From contig NZ_FOXY01000006.1 in NCBI RefSeq assembly GCF_900115865.1, positions 124,001-188,000 of the forward strand: a stretch of DNA of 64,000 nt. Direction: 5' to 3'. The notes below the pieces were generated by a model. It was given only the letters and a program-made list of their open reading frames with translations. It searched no databases and had not been told where the DNA came from. The translations under genes were made by a program, and so were the position numbers. This document shows, one piece after another, positions 25,402-34,166 of this stretch. Origin of the DNA: Donghicola eburneus. GTDB taxonomy: Bacteria; Pseudomonadota; Alphaproteobacteria; Rhodobacterales; Rhodobacteraceae. How positions within the stretch are numbered: the first letter of the stretch is position 1; each line of letters starts with the position of its first letter.

Positions 25402-27128
25402 CATTCTTGATCGCATGCGCAAAGCGGGTTCACGAGCTTGACTCGGAAATCACCGTTGTAGAGTTGCGGCATTTCTGACGGACCAAAGATCACCTTCACC
25501 TCCTTGCCTTCGGGGACGGCGTAGGGGCCAAAGCTGCTTTGATCACTGCCAGAAACAACCGTCGATACCTTGGTTTCGCCCGCGACAATGATGTCCAGAG
25601 TGACTCCGCTCGATGACAACATATTCAGCTTTACGTCGGTCTCGATGTTGATCATCTGCTCTTTCTCCGAGATGTGCTCCAAGACGACACGCATGTTCTC
25701 ATCTTCGCCGCCGACGATGTTGAAGCCCGTTGGAATCCACGCAAAGTTCCAGAGGTTCGGCTCTTTTGTCGTGCAGAGGTACGGACGCCACGGTACGCCG
25801 CCGCGTTGTTGGCCAGGACAGGTTTCCAAGTCCACGATCCGGTCATCAGATCCAACCAGCAGATAGCGGCGGAAACCTTCGACACCGTCGGCGGTCCGTG
25901 CGTTTTCTCCTTCTGCAGGTCGGAAAAACTGATAGTAGCTGTCGGCGACGATCGGTTGCGCTCCTAGATCAATGTCCAGTTCCAGATCAATCGGTGCGCC
26001 GTCAGTGTGAAAGAAGATCACACGATCCCGCATCAGTTCTAGCTCACGATCATATTCACGCATATCGCCGCGGCGCGGCTCCATGTCATGACGTCGGATC
26101 GCCACATCGCGCGGGGCGCCCCAAATTACCGCGTCACTGCCGCCGAAAACACAGGCAAAGGTAAAAGGATCAGGCTGGTAAAACTCTACTGGCTTGCCCT
26201 GAAGTTTCGTATGCGCGTAGGTCAAGGCTTGTCCAAGCGGAGTCAGCGACATGTCCGATTGTAGCACCGGTGGATAGTTGTCCCCGCGCTGCGTCAGGGG
26301 ATACCAGACTGCACGCTTTACACCCGAGGCTGCCATTGTGCAGTAGTTCCGCCAGAAAAAGTCTGGCGCACTGGCCAAATCGCGCTGCCCGAATTCGGTA
26401 ATTTCGATGTCCATATCCTTCATCTTGGGGTGGCGGCGTAGGACAGAAAGCTCAGCTGGGATGTGCTCCGGCTCTGTTGTATATGTGTGGATTGAGACGG
26501 CATCCATGTAATCGGCTGCCCCTAGATCCAACATTTCCCAGATATAGGCGCTTGCGATCGAGTGAGCCGAGGCCCCGATGATCCGCGTATTCCGTACGTT
26601 TTCGTGCTCGTTCAGCGCCTTTAGGTAATCGACCTGCACTGCGGCCAGTTCCTGCGCGGATTTCTCTTTGATCGGGCCGTAAATGAAGCTCGGAGAATTG
26701 AACTCGTTCCCAATCTCGATAGACCGCACGTCAGGATAATGTTCGAGGTAGGCAGACACAAACTCAGCGAGCGCGTCGATTCCCTCGGACTTCAAAACGG
26801 TATTTCCGTCTTCGTAATTGGCATTGTCTGCCCAAATGATAAGCGATCCCGCGAGACCCGCGCGGTTTAACTCATCCACACCCTTCTGTTGGTCGACACC
26901 GAAATTGTACTTACCTTTCTCGGTTTCGATATGAGCCCAAACGGTGTTATCTCGCAAATCGTTGATGCCAAGCGATTGCAATCTTTCGATCACGCGTGTG
27001 CTGGGAACCAAGAATAAACCTGCGTCTATGCCAAGAAGGGGCGCTGTATTTTCCTGTGCATACAGGCTGTTCGCGGTAAAACATACCGTCGATGCAAGGG
27101 CGGCGGTAATGTTTTTGAAAAAATGCAT
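25401..27128 (-). CDS. Secreted clan-A glycoside hydrolase (GH39/GH5-like)
   Basis: 575 residues with a signal peptide (cleavage after YAQ near 25). The (beta/alpha)8 catalytic domain spans about 30-320. RSIEIGNEFNSP contains the clan-A Asn-Glu pair with a predicted acid/base Glu at 142. MDIEITEFGQRD contains a predicted nucleophile Glu at 245. AVSIHTY and WYPLTQRGDN are further clan-A strand ends. A C-terminal region of about 200 residues looks like beta-sandwich, and two cysteines (CAC) lie near the end. Its place suggests it trims or releases the locus polysaccharide, as glycanases do in exopolysaccharide loci (for example ExoK), though that family is unrelated. The substrate is unknown. 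Confidence 0.78.
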   Translation of the reverse strand: MHFFKNITAALASTVCFTANSLYAQENTAPLLGIDAGLFLVPSTRVIERLQSLGINDLRDNTVWAHIETEKGKYNFGVDQQKGVDELNRAGLAGSLIIWADNANYEDGNTVLKSEGIDALAEFVSAYLEHYPDVRSIEIGNEFNSPSFIYGPIKEKSAQELAAVQVDYLKALNEHENVRNTRIIGASAHSIASAYIWEMLDLGAADYMDAVSIHTYTTEPEHIPAELSVLRRHPKMKDMDIEITEFGQRDLASAPDFFWRNYCTMAASGVKRAVWYPLTQRGDNYPPVLQSDMSLTPLGQALTYAHTKLQGKPVEFYQPDPFTFACVFGGSDAVIWGAPRDVAIRRHDMEPRRGDMREYDRELELMRDRVIFFHTDGAPIDLELDIDLGAQPIVADSYYQFFRPAEGENARTADGVEGFRRYLLVGSDDRIVDLETCPGQQRGGVPWRPYLCTTKEPNLWNFAWIPTGFNIVGGEDENMRVVLEHISEKEQMINIETDVKLNMLSSSGVTLDIIVAGETKVSTVVSGSDQSSFGPYAVPEGKEVKVIFGPSEMPQLYNGDFRVKLVNPLCACDQE

Positions 27129-27381
27129 TGGAAAACTCTACTATAAAAGAAGTTAAAATACTTGTCTTATAGTGTTGGTGTTTGGGTCCTCGATCAAGCA
27201 AAGAAAAAATATCATAAAGAGGTGGTATCGTTAAGCGCTCGACATAGGGTGACTGTGGGGCTGAAGCGATAAATCGTATGAATGTGTGTTGCGAATTTGG
27301 TGAATTCGGTTAGATACAAGGCATTGATTTAGTAATTTTCGTGTCGCTGCGGCGCGTCATTTTATCGACGGCTAGTTTGCT

Positions 27382-28818
27382 ATGCAGGTATTCGCCACAA
27401 CGCCTCTGGCGCTGTTTATGTTGCTCTACATCATGGTGCGCGGACCGGTTAAAGGTTTGTGGTGTCTGTTTTTGGTCCTGCCGATGGGTGCGGCGGCGGC
27501 GATGAACGTCTCTGGCCTTGGGTCGATCTACATGGCAGACTTCGTCATCATGGCGATGTGGGCGTCGCTCCTGCTGTTCCCTACCGGTTTTTCCGAACTT
27601 TTCGCCACACTGAAGCCGGGCCGTCCAGGTTTTATCCTGCTGCTTTTGTTGATTGTGTCGCTCTTGAGCGCGTTTTTCATGCCGCGCTTCTTTCGTGGTG
27701 ACACGGAGGTGTTCATGCTGGTCAAAGTGCCCGATTGGGGCATGGCCTTCCGGCTTCGCCCCCTCGAGCCAACGACGCAGAACATCAGTCAGCCGATCCG
27801 CTTCATGATCTCCATGTCGGCCTTTGTCATCCTTACCACGCTCTTTCGCAAGCATGGCAGTGCGATGCAGATTCACAAGGGCATGATCCTGGCGACTTGG
27901 GTCAACGTGCTGCTCGCGTTTTTAGACGTTGCTTCGCACGCGGTCGGCTTCAACGACCTGCTTGATGTGGTGCGGACCTCGAACATGGCGATGCTGGATG
28001 ATCAGCGGATCATGGGGATCAAGCGGATCGCAGGCGGCTTTGCCGAGGCGTCAGCCTTTGGCTTCTACACGATGGGGCTCTTCGCTTACTGGATGCGTTA
28101 TTGGTTCTCGGACAAAACCTCTTGGAAGAGCGGGCTCATAGCGCTCTTGATGTTTGCCCTAATCATTCGTTCCACCTCAAGTTCGACCTATCTCGCGCTG
28201 ATTGCCTTTCTGGGGCTGTACTTCCTCTGGCACTTCCGCACGATGTTCAAGGCGCGCCGAGCGCTCCTGATCTACATCTCCACGATTGTCGCGGTGCCCA
28301 TGATGATGATCGTTTTCATCATGCTGTTTACATTGAATCCGATCCTTTCTGGGATGCTGGACGAGATTTTGTTGACCAAAATGTCCAGCGATTCCGGCGT
28401 TGAGCGTATGATGTGGAACACGCAGGCTCTGACGGCGATGATCGACACCTACGGGCTAGGGGCGGGTATCGGGAGTGTCCGCGCCTCCAGCTTCCTGTAT
28501 GCATGTTTAGGAAACATCGGGATCGTTGGGACTGCGTTGTATCTGGTATTTATCGCGCAGTTTTTGCTCGCCCGGCCGCCAAAGTCAGAGCGAGACACGC
28601 ATACAGCCGCTGTGATCGCGGGCTTGCAAGCGTCGTGCATTGGGTTCCTGATCCAAGCGATGATGTCAGCACCTTATCCGAACCTTGACGTGGTATTCTT
28701 TGCCCATGCAGGTCTGGCAATGGGGCTGCTCAGGCGGCAAGAAATACTTGTGCGCCGCAAGAAAAGGCCAACGCGTGCACGACCTGTCAGGATGGGTGCA
28801 GCACGCAGCATGGCGTGA
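27382..28818 (+). CDS. O-antigen polymerase/ligase-like membrane protein
   Basis: 478 residues with roughly eleven hydrophobic segments (LALFMLLYIMV, FILLLLLIVSLLSAFF, FVILTTLF, LIALLMFALII, LLIYISTIVAVPMMMIVFIM). A polar loop before the last segments contains SSDSGVERMMWNTQAL and LGAGIGSVRASSF, the typical Wzy/WaaL-superfamily loop. It is the second such protein in the locus (the other is at 9852). It is preceded by 253 bp of AT-rich sequence and has a basic C-terminus (RRKKRPTRARPVR). It may be the polymerase, with the other being a ligase, or the reverse. Confidence 0.75.
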   Translation: MQVFATTPLALFMLLYIMVRGPVKGLWCLFLVLPMGAAAAMNVSGLGSIYMADFVIMAMWASLLLFPTGFSELFATLKPGRPGFILLLLLIVSLLSAFFMPRFFRGDTEVFMLVKVPDWGMAFRLRPLEPTTQNISQPIRFMISMSAFVILTTLFRKHGSAMQIHKGMILATWVNVLLAFLDVASHAVGFNDLLDVVRTSNMAMLDDQRIMGIKRIAGGFAEASAFGFYTMGLFAYWMRYWFSDKTSWKSGLIALLMFALIIRSTSSSTYLALIAFLGLYFLWHFRTMFKARRALLIYISTIVAVPMMMIVFIMLFTLNPILSGMLDEILLTKMSSDSGVERMMWNTQALTAMIDTYGLGAGIGSVRASSFLYACLGNIGIVGTALYLVFIAQFLLARPPKSERDTHTAAVIAGLQASCIGFLIQAMMSAPYPNLDVVFFAHAGLAMGLLRRQEILVRRKKRPTRARPVRMGAARSMA

Positions 28819-28899
28819 TCGCGGGCAAACAGGTGGTTGAAGACTCAGAGCAGTTGATCAACTGTTGGCATCAACAGAGCAGCTGAAAGGTGCCAGAAG

Positions 28900-30510
28900 A
28901 TGTCCCAGTGGATCCGATTCCTGACCTTCGCCCTGTGCGTCGCGTTTACGTTGATTTTCGCAATCGCTGCGGTCTGGGTGAGTTGGCTTGGATTGCTTGC
29001 GCTGGTCTTCGCAGGTCTGACGCTGGTTGGTGTTAGGGACATGCTCCAGACCAAGCATGCCATTCTGCGCAACTACCCAGTCATCGGCCATATCCGCTTT
29101 ATGCTTGAGGACATTCGTCCCGAAATTCGCCAGTATTTTGTCGAGAGCGACGAGGACGAAGTGCCCTTTTCCCGCGAAGGTCGCGCGATCGTGTATCAGC
29201 GAGCCAAGAACGTTGAGGACAAGCGCCCCTTCGGCACTAAACAGCGCGTAAACGCCGCAGGCTATCAGTGGCTGACTCACTCGATCCAGCCGCGCAGAAT
29301 CGAGAACAAGGATTTCCGTGTTAAAATTGGGGGACCTGCATGCACCCAGCCCTATAATGCGTCATTATACAACATATCTGCGATGAGCTTTGGTGCATTG
29401 TCCGCCAACGCGATCTCCGCGCTGAACAAAGGTGCAAAGAAGGGTGGGTTCGCCCACGACACTGGCGAAGGCGGGATTAGCCGCTACCACCGCGAGGGCG
29501 GAGGCGATCTGATCTTCGAGATCGGCACGGGCTATTTTGGCGTGCGTGACGACGAGGGCAACTTCGATCCTGAGAAGTTCGCCAAAGTCGCGGCCGATGA
29601 TCAGGTCAAGATGATCGAGATTAAACTCAGCCAAGGTGCCAAGCCGGGGCAGGGCGGGATGCTGCCTGCCTCAAAAATCTCTCCTGAGATCGCTGAGGCG
29701 CGCGGCGTTCCGATGGACAAAGACTGCATATCGCCCGCGTCGCACAGCGCTTTTAGTACGCCGCTTGAGATGATGGCCTTTATCCAGCAGTTGCGCGAAC
29801 TGTCGGGCGGCAAACCTGTCGGCTTCAAACTGTGTATTGGTCACCGCCGCGAGTTCATGTGTATCGTGCGTGCTATGCTCGAAACGGATATCACGCCGGA
29901 TTTCATTGTCATCGATGGCAAAGAGGGCGGCACCGGGGCGGCTCCGCTGGAGTTTGCGAACCACATGGGCATGCCCTTGGTCGAAGGGCTGACCTTTGCC
30001 CACAATACTCTGCGTGGTGTGAACCTGCGTGACCGGATCGCGATCGGCGCTTCGGGCAAGTTGATCCACGCTTTTGACATCGCGAAGGCGCTTGCGCTTG
30101 GAGCGGACTGGGTGAATTCAGCGCGTGGGTTTATGTTTGCTGTCGGATGTATTCAGGCGCAGGCTTGCCACACCAACCACTGTCCGACGGGCGTTGCGAC
30201 CCAAGATCCCCGGCGTCAACGCGCGCTTGTCGTGCCGGACAAGGCAGAGCGCGTCTACTACTTCCACAAAAACACGCTCAAGGCGTTGGGCGACATGGCT
30301 GGCGCTGCGGGCTTGGATCACCCCTCGTCTTTCTTGCCGCATCACCTGATGATGCGTGAGAAAGAGCGCAACATGGTCACTGGCGAGGAAATCTATCCCT
30401 ATATGCCAGAGGGTTTTCTGCTGCGCGAGGACGACGATCGGTTTGGTTACCTGCAGCGATGGCGCCGCGCTGCCAGCGCGAGCTTCGCGCCATTTGATCA
30501 AGGCGTTTAA
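28900..30510 (+). CDS. FMN-binding glutamate synthase family protein
   Basis: 536 residues. A hydrophobic N-terminus with two segments (about 5-45) is followed by a GltB central-like domain that begins SMSFGALSANAISALNKGAK and contains THDTGEGGIS-type sequence (read AHDTGEGGISRYHREG). Further motifs are KPGQGGMLPASKI, FIVIDGKEGGTGAAP and, near 416-430, CIQAQACHTNHCPTGVAT with the cysteines that hold a 3Fe-4S cluster in glutamate synthase. It lacks the glutaminase domain, as in the archaeal-type single-subunit family. The reaction is presumed to be FMN-dependent amidotransfer or another oxidoreduction, and membrane attachment is inferred. It follows the Wzy-like gene by 81 bp. Confidence 0.88.
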   Translation: MSQWIRFLTFALCVAFTLIFAIAAVWVSWLGLLALVFAGLTLVGVRDMLQTKHAILRNYPVIGHIRFMLEDIRPEIRQYFVESDEDEVPFSREGRAIVYQRAKNVEDKRPFGTKQRVNAAGYQWLTHSIQPRRIENKDFRVKIGGPACTQPYNASLYNISAMSFGALSANAISALNKGAKKGGFAHDTGEGGISRYHREGGGDLIFEIGTGYFGVRDDEGNFDPEKFAKVAADDQVKMIEIKLSQGAKPGQGGMLPASKISPEIAEARGVPMDKDCISPASHSAFSTPLEMMAFIQQLRELSGGKPVGFKLCIGHRREFMCIVRAMLETDITPDFIVIDGKEGGTGAAPLEFANHMGMPLVEGLTFAHNTLRGVNLRDRIAIGASGKLIHAFDIAKALALGADWVNSARGFMFAVGCIQAQACHTNHCPTGVATQDPRRQRALVVPDKAERVYYFHKNTLKALGDMAGAAGLDHPSSFLPHHLMMREKERNMVTGEEIYPYMPEGFLLREDDDRFGYLQRWRRAASASFAPFDQGV

Positions 30511-30733
30511 CTGTATCTTGCGATTTTCGCGGTGTTAAGTAGCATCAAGTCTACTCTTTCGGGTGTATGAATACCCATTCGGACTGGTTTTTCAGCCCGA
30601 AGATAAATTGAGCGGTCAACGGTTTTCTCGTTTGTGTGGGCTAGTGTTAGGGCGATGCGCTTGAGCGTGTCGGGTCGAAGGGGAACCTCCGATCTGAGCC
30701 CGCTTGAGTTACGTGAAGGTCGTGGGGTCAATT

Positions 30734-33316
30734 GTGAGAAGCGGAGCACCCGAACAATTCAGCGCCAGCGCGCAGGTCATGAGTCCCGCGCGCGCTGCCG
30801 AACTGTCCCGTGACCAAGGCTTCGTCTTTCGCGATTTCGAAATTTCCAAGATCCGGATGATTACCGAGAGCATCCGTGCATATCCGGTCCGGATGACACT
30901 GGTCTATCTTGCTGTGATCTTGTTTTGGACGGTCTTCATGTCCTACGGGTCCGCGTTGCATGGACCCAATACCATTGCAGTGAACCTTAGCCCCCAGGTC
31001 TGCCTCTTTACGATCTGCGTGGGACTGTTGCTGTACCCAAGGCACCTGCTCTGGGTTCCTGTTGCGGCGCTGTGCTTTATGTACTTCGTGCCCTTTGTGC
31101 TGCCCTTTACGGGCAAGCCGATCTGGTTGATCATGCCAGAGGTCACCCCAAGTTTGATCCTTTTCTTCCTGATCACCAACCTGATTGCGGGCTTGGTCAT
31201 TGGGGTGATCGCACGCTCTGTCTATCGGCGGATTGGACGTATGTTCCGGCCCAATGACACGGATTTGCTGATTGGTTGGGTCATCACCATCAGTTTTGCG
31301 GCAATCTGTTTTATACAAGTCCACATTGCCCAAGCCTATGCGCAACTTTTGCCCGCCCAAGACCTGAAGGCCTTGGGCTTTGACGAGAATTTCGTCGATT
31401 TCTCGATGAACCGTGTCCTGCGCGGTGCGTCAGTGGTGGTCGGGTTTTTTGTTGCGGTGCTGTACACGGATCGTTTGAGCGCAGTGGTGCGTTACCTCCC
31501 TGCGATGCTAATCTTCCCGCTCCTCGCTATTCTGCACCGCGCGGGGTATTTGGGCTATCCGATGCTGGATACGGCGATTGTCGGTCTGGTCTACGCGATG
31601 ATCCTGCCAGCGGGCGCGGCGCCCGTCATCGTGATTGGCGGCATTACCATTTATTCGGCGCTGACCGGCCAATACCTGACAGATACGCCGCCGGGCGATG
31701 TGGAGTCAGCCTTGCTCGAGATTTATTCGATCGGCTCGCTCTTCTTGATTGTGGCCACGATGGCGTTGCGCGGGCGGGGCCGTCATGAAAGAGAGCAACG
31801 CTCCGCCAGCTTGCGGCGTCTGTCCCTGGTGCGGGAATTCGCGGGTGTCGGGCTCTTTGCGGTAAACATCCCTCGTAATAGCTTCCGGATCGAGGTTTCG
31901 GGCCAGACCCTGCTCGGGATTCCCAGCGAAACCACGTTGGATGCCTTTATCGAAACGATCGCGATGGATCATCGCCGTGCTGTTCGTGATGCGTTTGTTG
32001 CCGGAAGCGGCGAGACGAGCACTATGGTTGTGCCGCTGCTTCGAACGTTTTCCGAGGGGCAAGAGCGCCTTGTCCGTCTGCATTTGTGGGGCGAAAACAG
32101 CATCTGGAAAGAACGGATCGTCTACGGCCTGCTGATCGAAGTCACCGACGAGTACCGCCGTGAAAAGGCTCTTTCGAATGCGCTGAAGGAGTTGTCTTTG
32201 CGCCAAGAGCGTCAGAACCAGCTCTTTTCGATCGTGTCTCACGAGGTGCGCACGCCGGCCTCCGTCCTCTCGATGCTCATCTCAGAGCTTGAACGCGGTG
32301 AGGATGTCGAAGAGCTGCGCCCGCAAATGCGCGAGGCATCAAATCAGCTGCTAACTGTGCTGGACGATATGCGCCAGGCAGTGAATCCTGAGAAAAATCA
32401 GAAGATCAAGATCAGCCCCTACGTCCCAGCCGAACTGGCCGAGCAGGTGTCATCAACCTACCGGATGATGGCGCAGACCAAAAACTTCCGGATCAATATC
32501 TGTCTCGGCGAGGGCGCGGATCGGTCGATTATGGGGGATGTGTCGCGCCTTAAACAGGTTCTTGGCAATCTGGTGCGCAACGCAATTATCCATTCCAAAG
32601 GCTCCGAGATTTGCATTGGTTACGAGCGCCGTACTGATGACGGCCCTCAGGGGACCAACCTAACCCAAGTCTGTTGGACAATCACTGACGATGGCGTTGG
32701 TATTCCGCCCAACGATGTTGCGCGCTTGTTCCAACCCTTCGAGCGGGGCAGCGCGGACGCGCGCAATCAGGCGGATGGTAGCGGTCTTGGGCTGTTCATT
32801 GCCAAGCAAATGATCGAACTGCTTGGGGGGCAGCTGAGTTATTTCCCTTCGCCAATGGGGGGTGCAGGCTACCGTATCGTTATGCCAGAGGTCGTGACGC
32901 CTGCAGGCCGATCAAAATCTGTCGTAGCTGCTGACAAGGATTTCGACGAACGGCTTAAAACCCTGCGCGTTGTGTTGGCCGAGGACAACATGCTTGTCGC
33001 CAAGATTACTCTCAAACAGTTGGGACGCATTTTCGGCAGCATTGAGCACTTTGAAAACGGCGCCCTTGCACTGGCGCGGATCCAAGCCGATCCGCCGGAC
33101 CTGTTGTTGACTGACCTCTTTATGCCGGAAATGCTAGGTGATGAGCTGATCCAAGCGGTTCGGACAGAGTATCCTGATTTGCCTATGATCGGACTAACTG
33201 CGGCGGTTGTCGGGGATGATACACGCCGTTTTGAGGAGGTCGGGGCAACCGCTTATCTGCCGAAACCACTCTCTATCGAAAAACTGAAGACGATCCTTCA
33301 AGAGCATCTGCCCTGA
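30734..33316 (+). CDS. Membrane hybrid histidine kinase with C-terminal receiver
   Basis: About 860 residues. GTG 30734 is preferred because GGGG lies six bases upstream; TTG 30704 is the longest option and ATG 30779 the shortest. About eight membrane segments occupy residues 45-340. A PAS-like region follows, then HisKA with SIVSHEVRTP (predicted phospho-His near 502), and HATPase motifs LGNLVRNAIIHS, DDGVGIPP and GSGLGLFIAKQ. The receiver starts RVVLAEDNMLV, with the phospho-accepting Asp in LLLTDLFMPEM near 794 and the conserved Lys in YLPKP. The membrane part resembles MASE-type sensor domains, but I cannot name one. No partner regulator or HPt protein is encoded nearby. RTX protein genes follow downstream. 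Confidence 0.9.
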   Translation: MRSGAPEQFSASAQVMSPARAAELSRDQGFVFRDFEISKIRMITESIRAYPVRMTLVYLAVILFWTVFMSYGSALHGPNTIAVNLSPQVCLFTICVGLLLYPRHLLWVPVAALCFMYFVPFVLPFTGKPIWLIMPEVTPSLILFFLITNLIAGLVIGVIARSVYRRIGRMFRPNDTDLLIGWVITISFAAICFIQVHIAQAYAQLLPAQDLKALGFDENFVDFSMNRVLRGASVVVGFFVAVLYTDRLSAVVRYLPAMLIFPLLAILHRAGYLGYPMLDTAIVGLVYAMILPAGAAPVIVIGGITIYSALTGQYLTDTPPGDVESALLEIYSIGSLFLIVATMALRGRGRHEREQRSASLRRLSLVREFAGVGLFAVNIPRNSFRIEVSGQTLLGIPSETTLDAFIETIAMDHRRAVRDAFVAGSGETSTMVVPLLRTFSEGQERLVRLHLWGENSIWKERIVYGLLIEVTDEYRREKALSNALKELSLRQERQNQLFSIVSHEVRTPASVLSMLISELERGEDVEELRPQMREASNQLLTVLDDMRQAVNPEKNQKIKISPYVPAELAEQVSSTYRMMAQTKNFRINICLGEGADRSIMGDVSRLKQVLGNLVRNAIIHSKGSEICIGYERRTDDGPQGTNLTQVCWTITDDGVGIPPNDVARLFQPFERGSADARNQADGSGLGLFIAKQMIELLGGQLSYFPSPMGGAGYRIVMPEVVTPAGRSKSVVAADKDFDERLKTLRVVLAEDNMLVAKITLKQLGRIFGSIEHFENGALALARIQADPPDLLLTDLFMPEMLGDELIQAVRTEYPDLPMIGLTAAVVGDDTRRFEEVGATAYLPKPLSIEKLKTILQEHLP

Positions 33317-33507
33317 CGGTCAGGTAGGTGTTGCTATCATCTTAGGTAGACGTTGTGATCCGAACCGAGAGTTTGGGGTCATCTTTGCGGCACACCTTTG
33401 GATGCCAGACGCTCGGATTGGACGGCGGATGTGCCGAAAATTGCTCTGCAATTGACCTTATGCGCAGATGAACTGGTGACACTGACTTGTTAGTTTCGTT
33501 TCATAAA

Positions 33508-34005
33508 ATGAACGACCAAGGCGTATTAGTCATGACAGTCCCTCCGCACAGAGACGCGCTTGTCTCCCGCTTACAGCAGGAGTTGACGACGTTTGCGCTT
33601 GTTCGCGAAGTGTCATCGCAGGATGCCGCCAAAGCGCGTGTGCTGCACAACTGGACCTTTGTGCACAAGCCGAACGTACATGTCGAAGTTTGCGGTACAG
33701 CAGGCCAACATGTTGGGCACTGCGATGATTTCGTCATAACGGGTCGAGTGGTGCAGGTGGACATCGACGAAAGGGTCGTCGTCACCACAACGGGTCTCTA
33801 TCGGCTAGAGCAAAGGCCAGCGAGCGACCGCGCGGCGCGAGACCGCTGCTCAATCAAGGCGGAGCTTTATAAGGTCAAGGAAATGCTCGATGAATACCGA
33901 GAGGATCTGAAAACTGTTCGGCGTTATCTGTCCGAGATGATGTCAGAGGACAGCATTCCGGGCGAAGGCGAAAGTTTACGTGCGCTGAAGCATGCCTTGC
34001 ACTGA
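33508..34005 (+). CDS. Protein of unknown function
   Basis: 165 residues from ATG 33508. TTG 33487 (with GGTGA upstream) and ATG 33532 are alternatives. The central part contains HNWTFVHKPNVHVEVCG, VGHCDDFVITGRVVQVD and ERVVVTTTGLYRLEQRP, which look like a small all-beta domain with two cysteines. The C-terminal third is helical and charged (SIKAELYKVKEMLDEYREDL). There is no signal peptide or membrane segment. It lies between the hybrid kinase and the first RTX gene in the same direction, with 190 bp before it. I do not recognise the family. Confidence 0.55.
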   Translation: MNDQGVLVMTVPPHRDALVSRLQQELTTFALVREVSSQDAAKARVLHNWTFVHKPNVHVEVCGTAGQHVGHCDDFVITGRVVQVDIDERVVVTTTGLYRLEQRPASDRAARDRCSIKAELYKVKEMLDEYREDLKTVRRYLSEMMSEDSIPGEGESLRALKHALH

Positions 34006-34166
34006 ACCAGAAAGAGTGGTGGCAGAGCTGCCACAATTAGTAAGATCAACGAAAAAGTAAGATTTACGATACTCTGGGTTTTCACATCCCTGTGATAGTT
34101 TTCTGACCGAAGGTTAATAGGGCCCGCTCGGCCCAGACGATCACAGTGAAAACGCAGGAACATTGC

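Noticed and set aside
366-28818. Possibility that the polysaccharide locus is a mobile island
   Set aside because: No integrase, transposase, tRNA gene or flanking direct repeats were found inside the window, so transfer cannot be supported here beyond base and start-codon differences.
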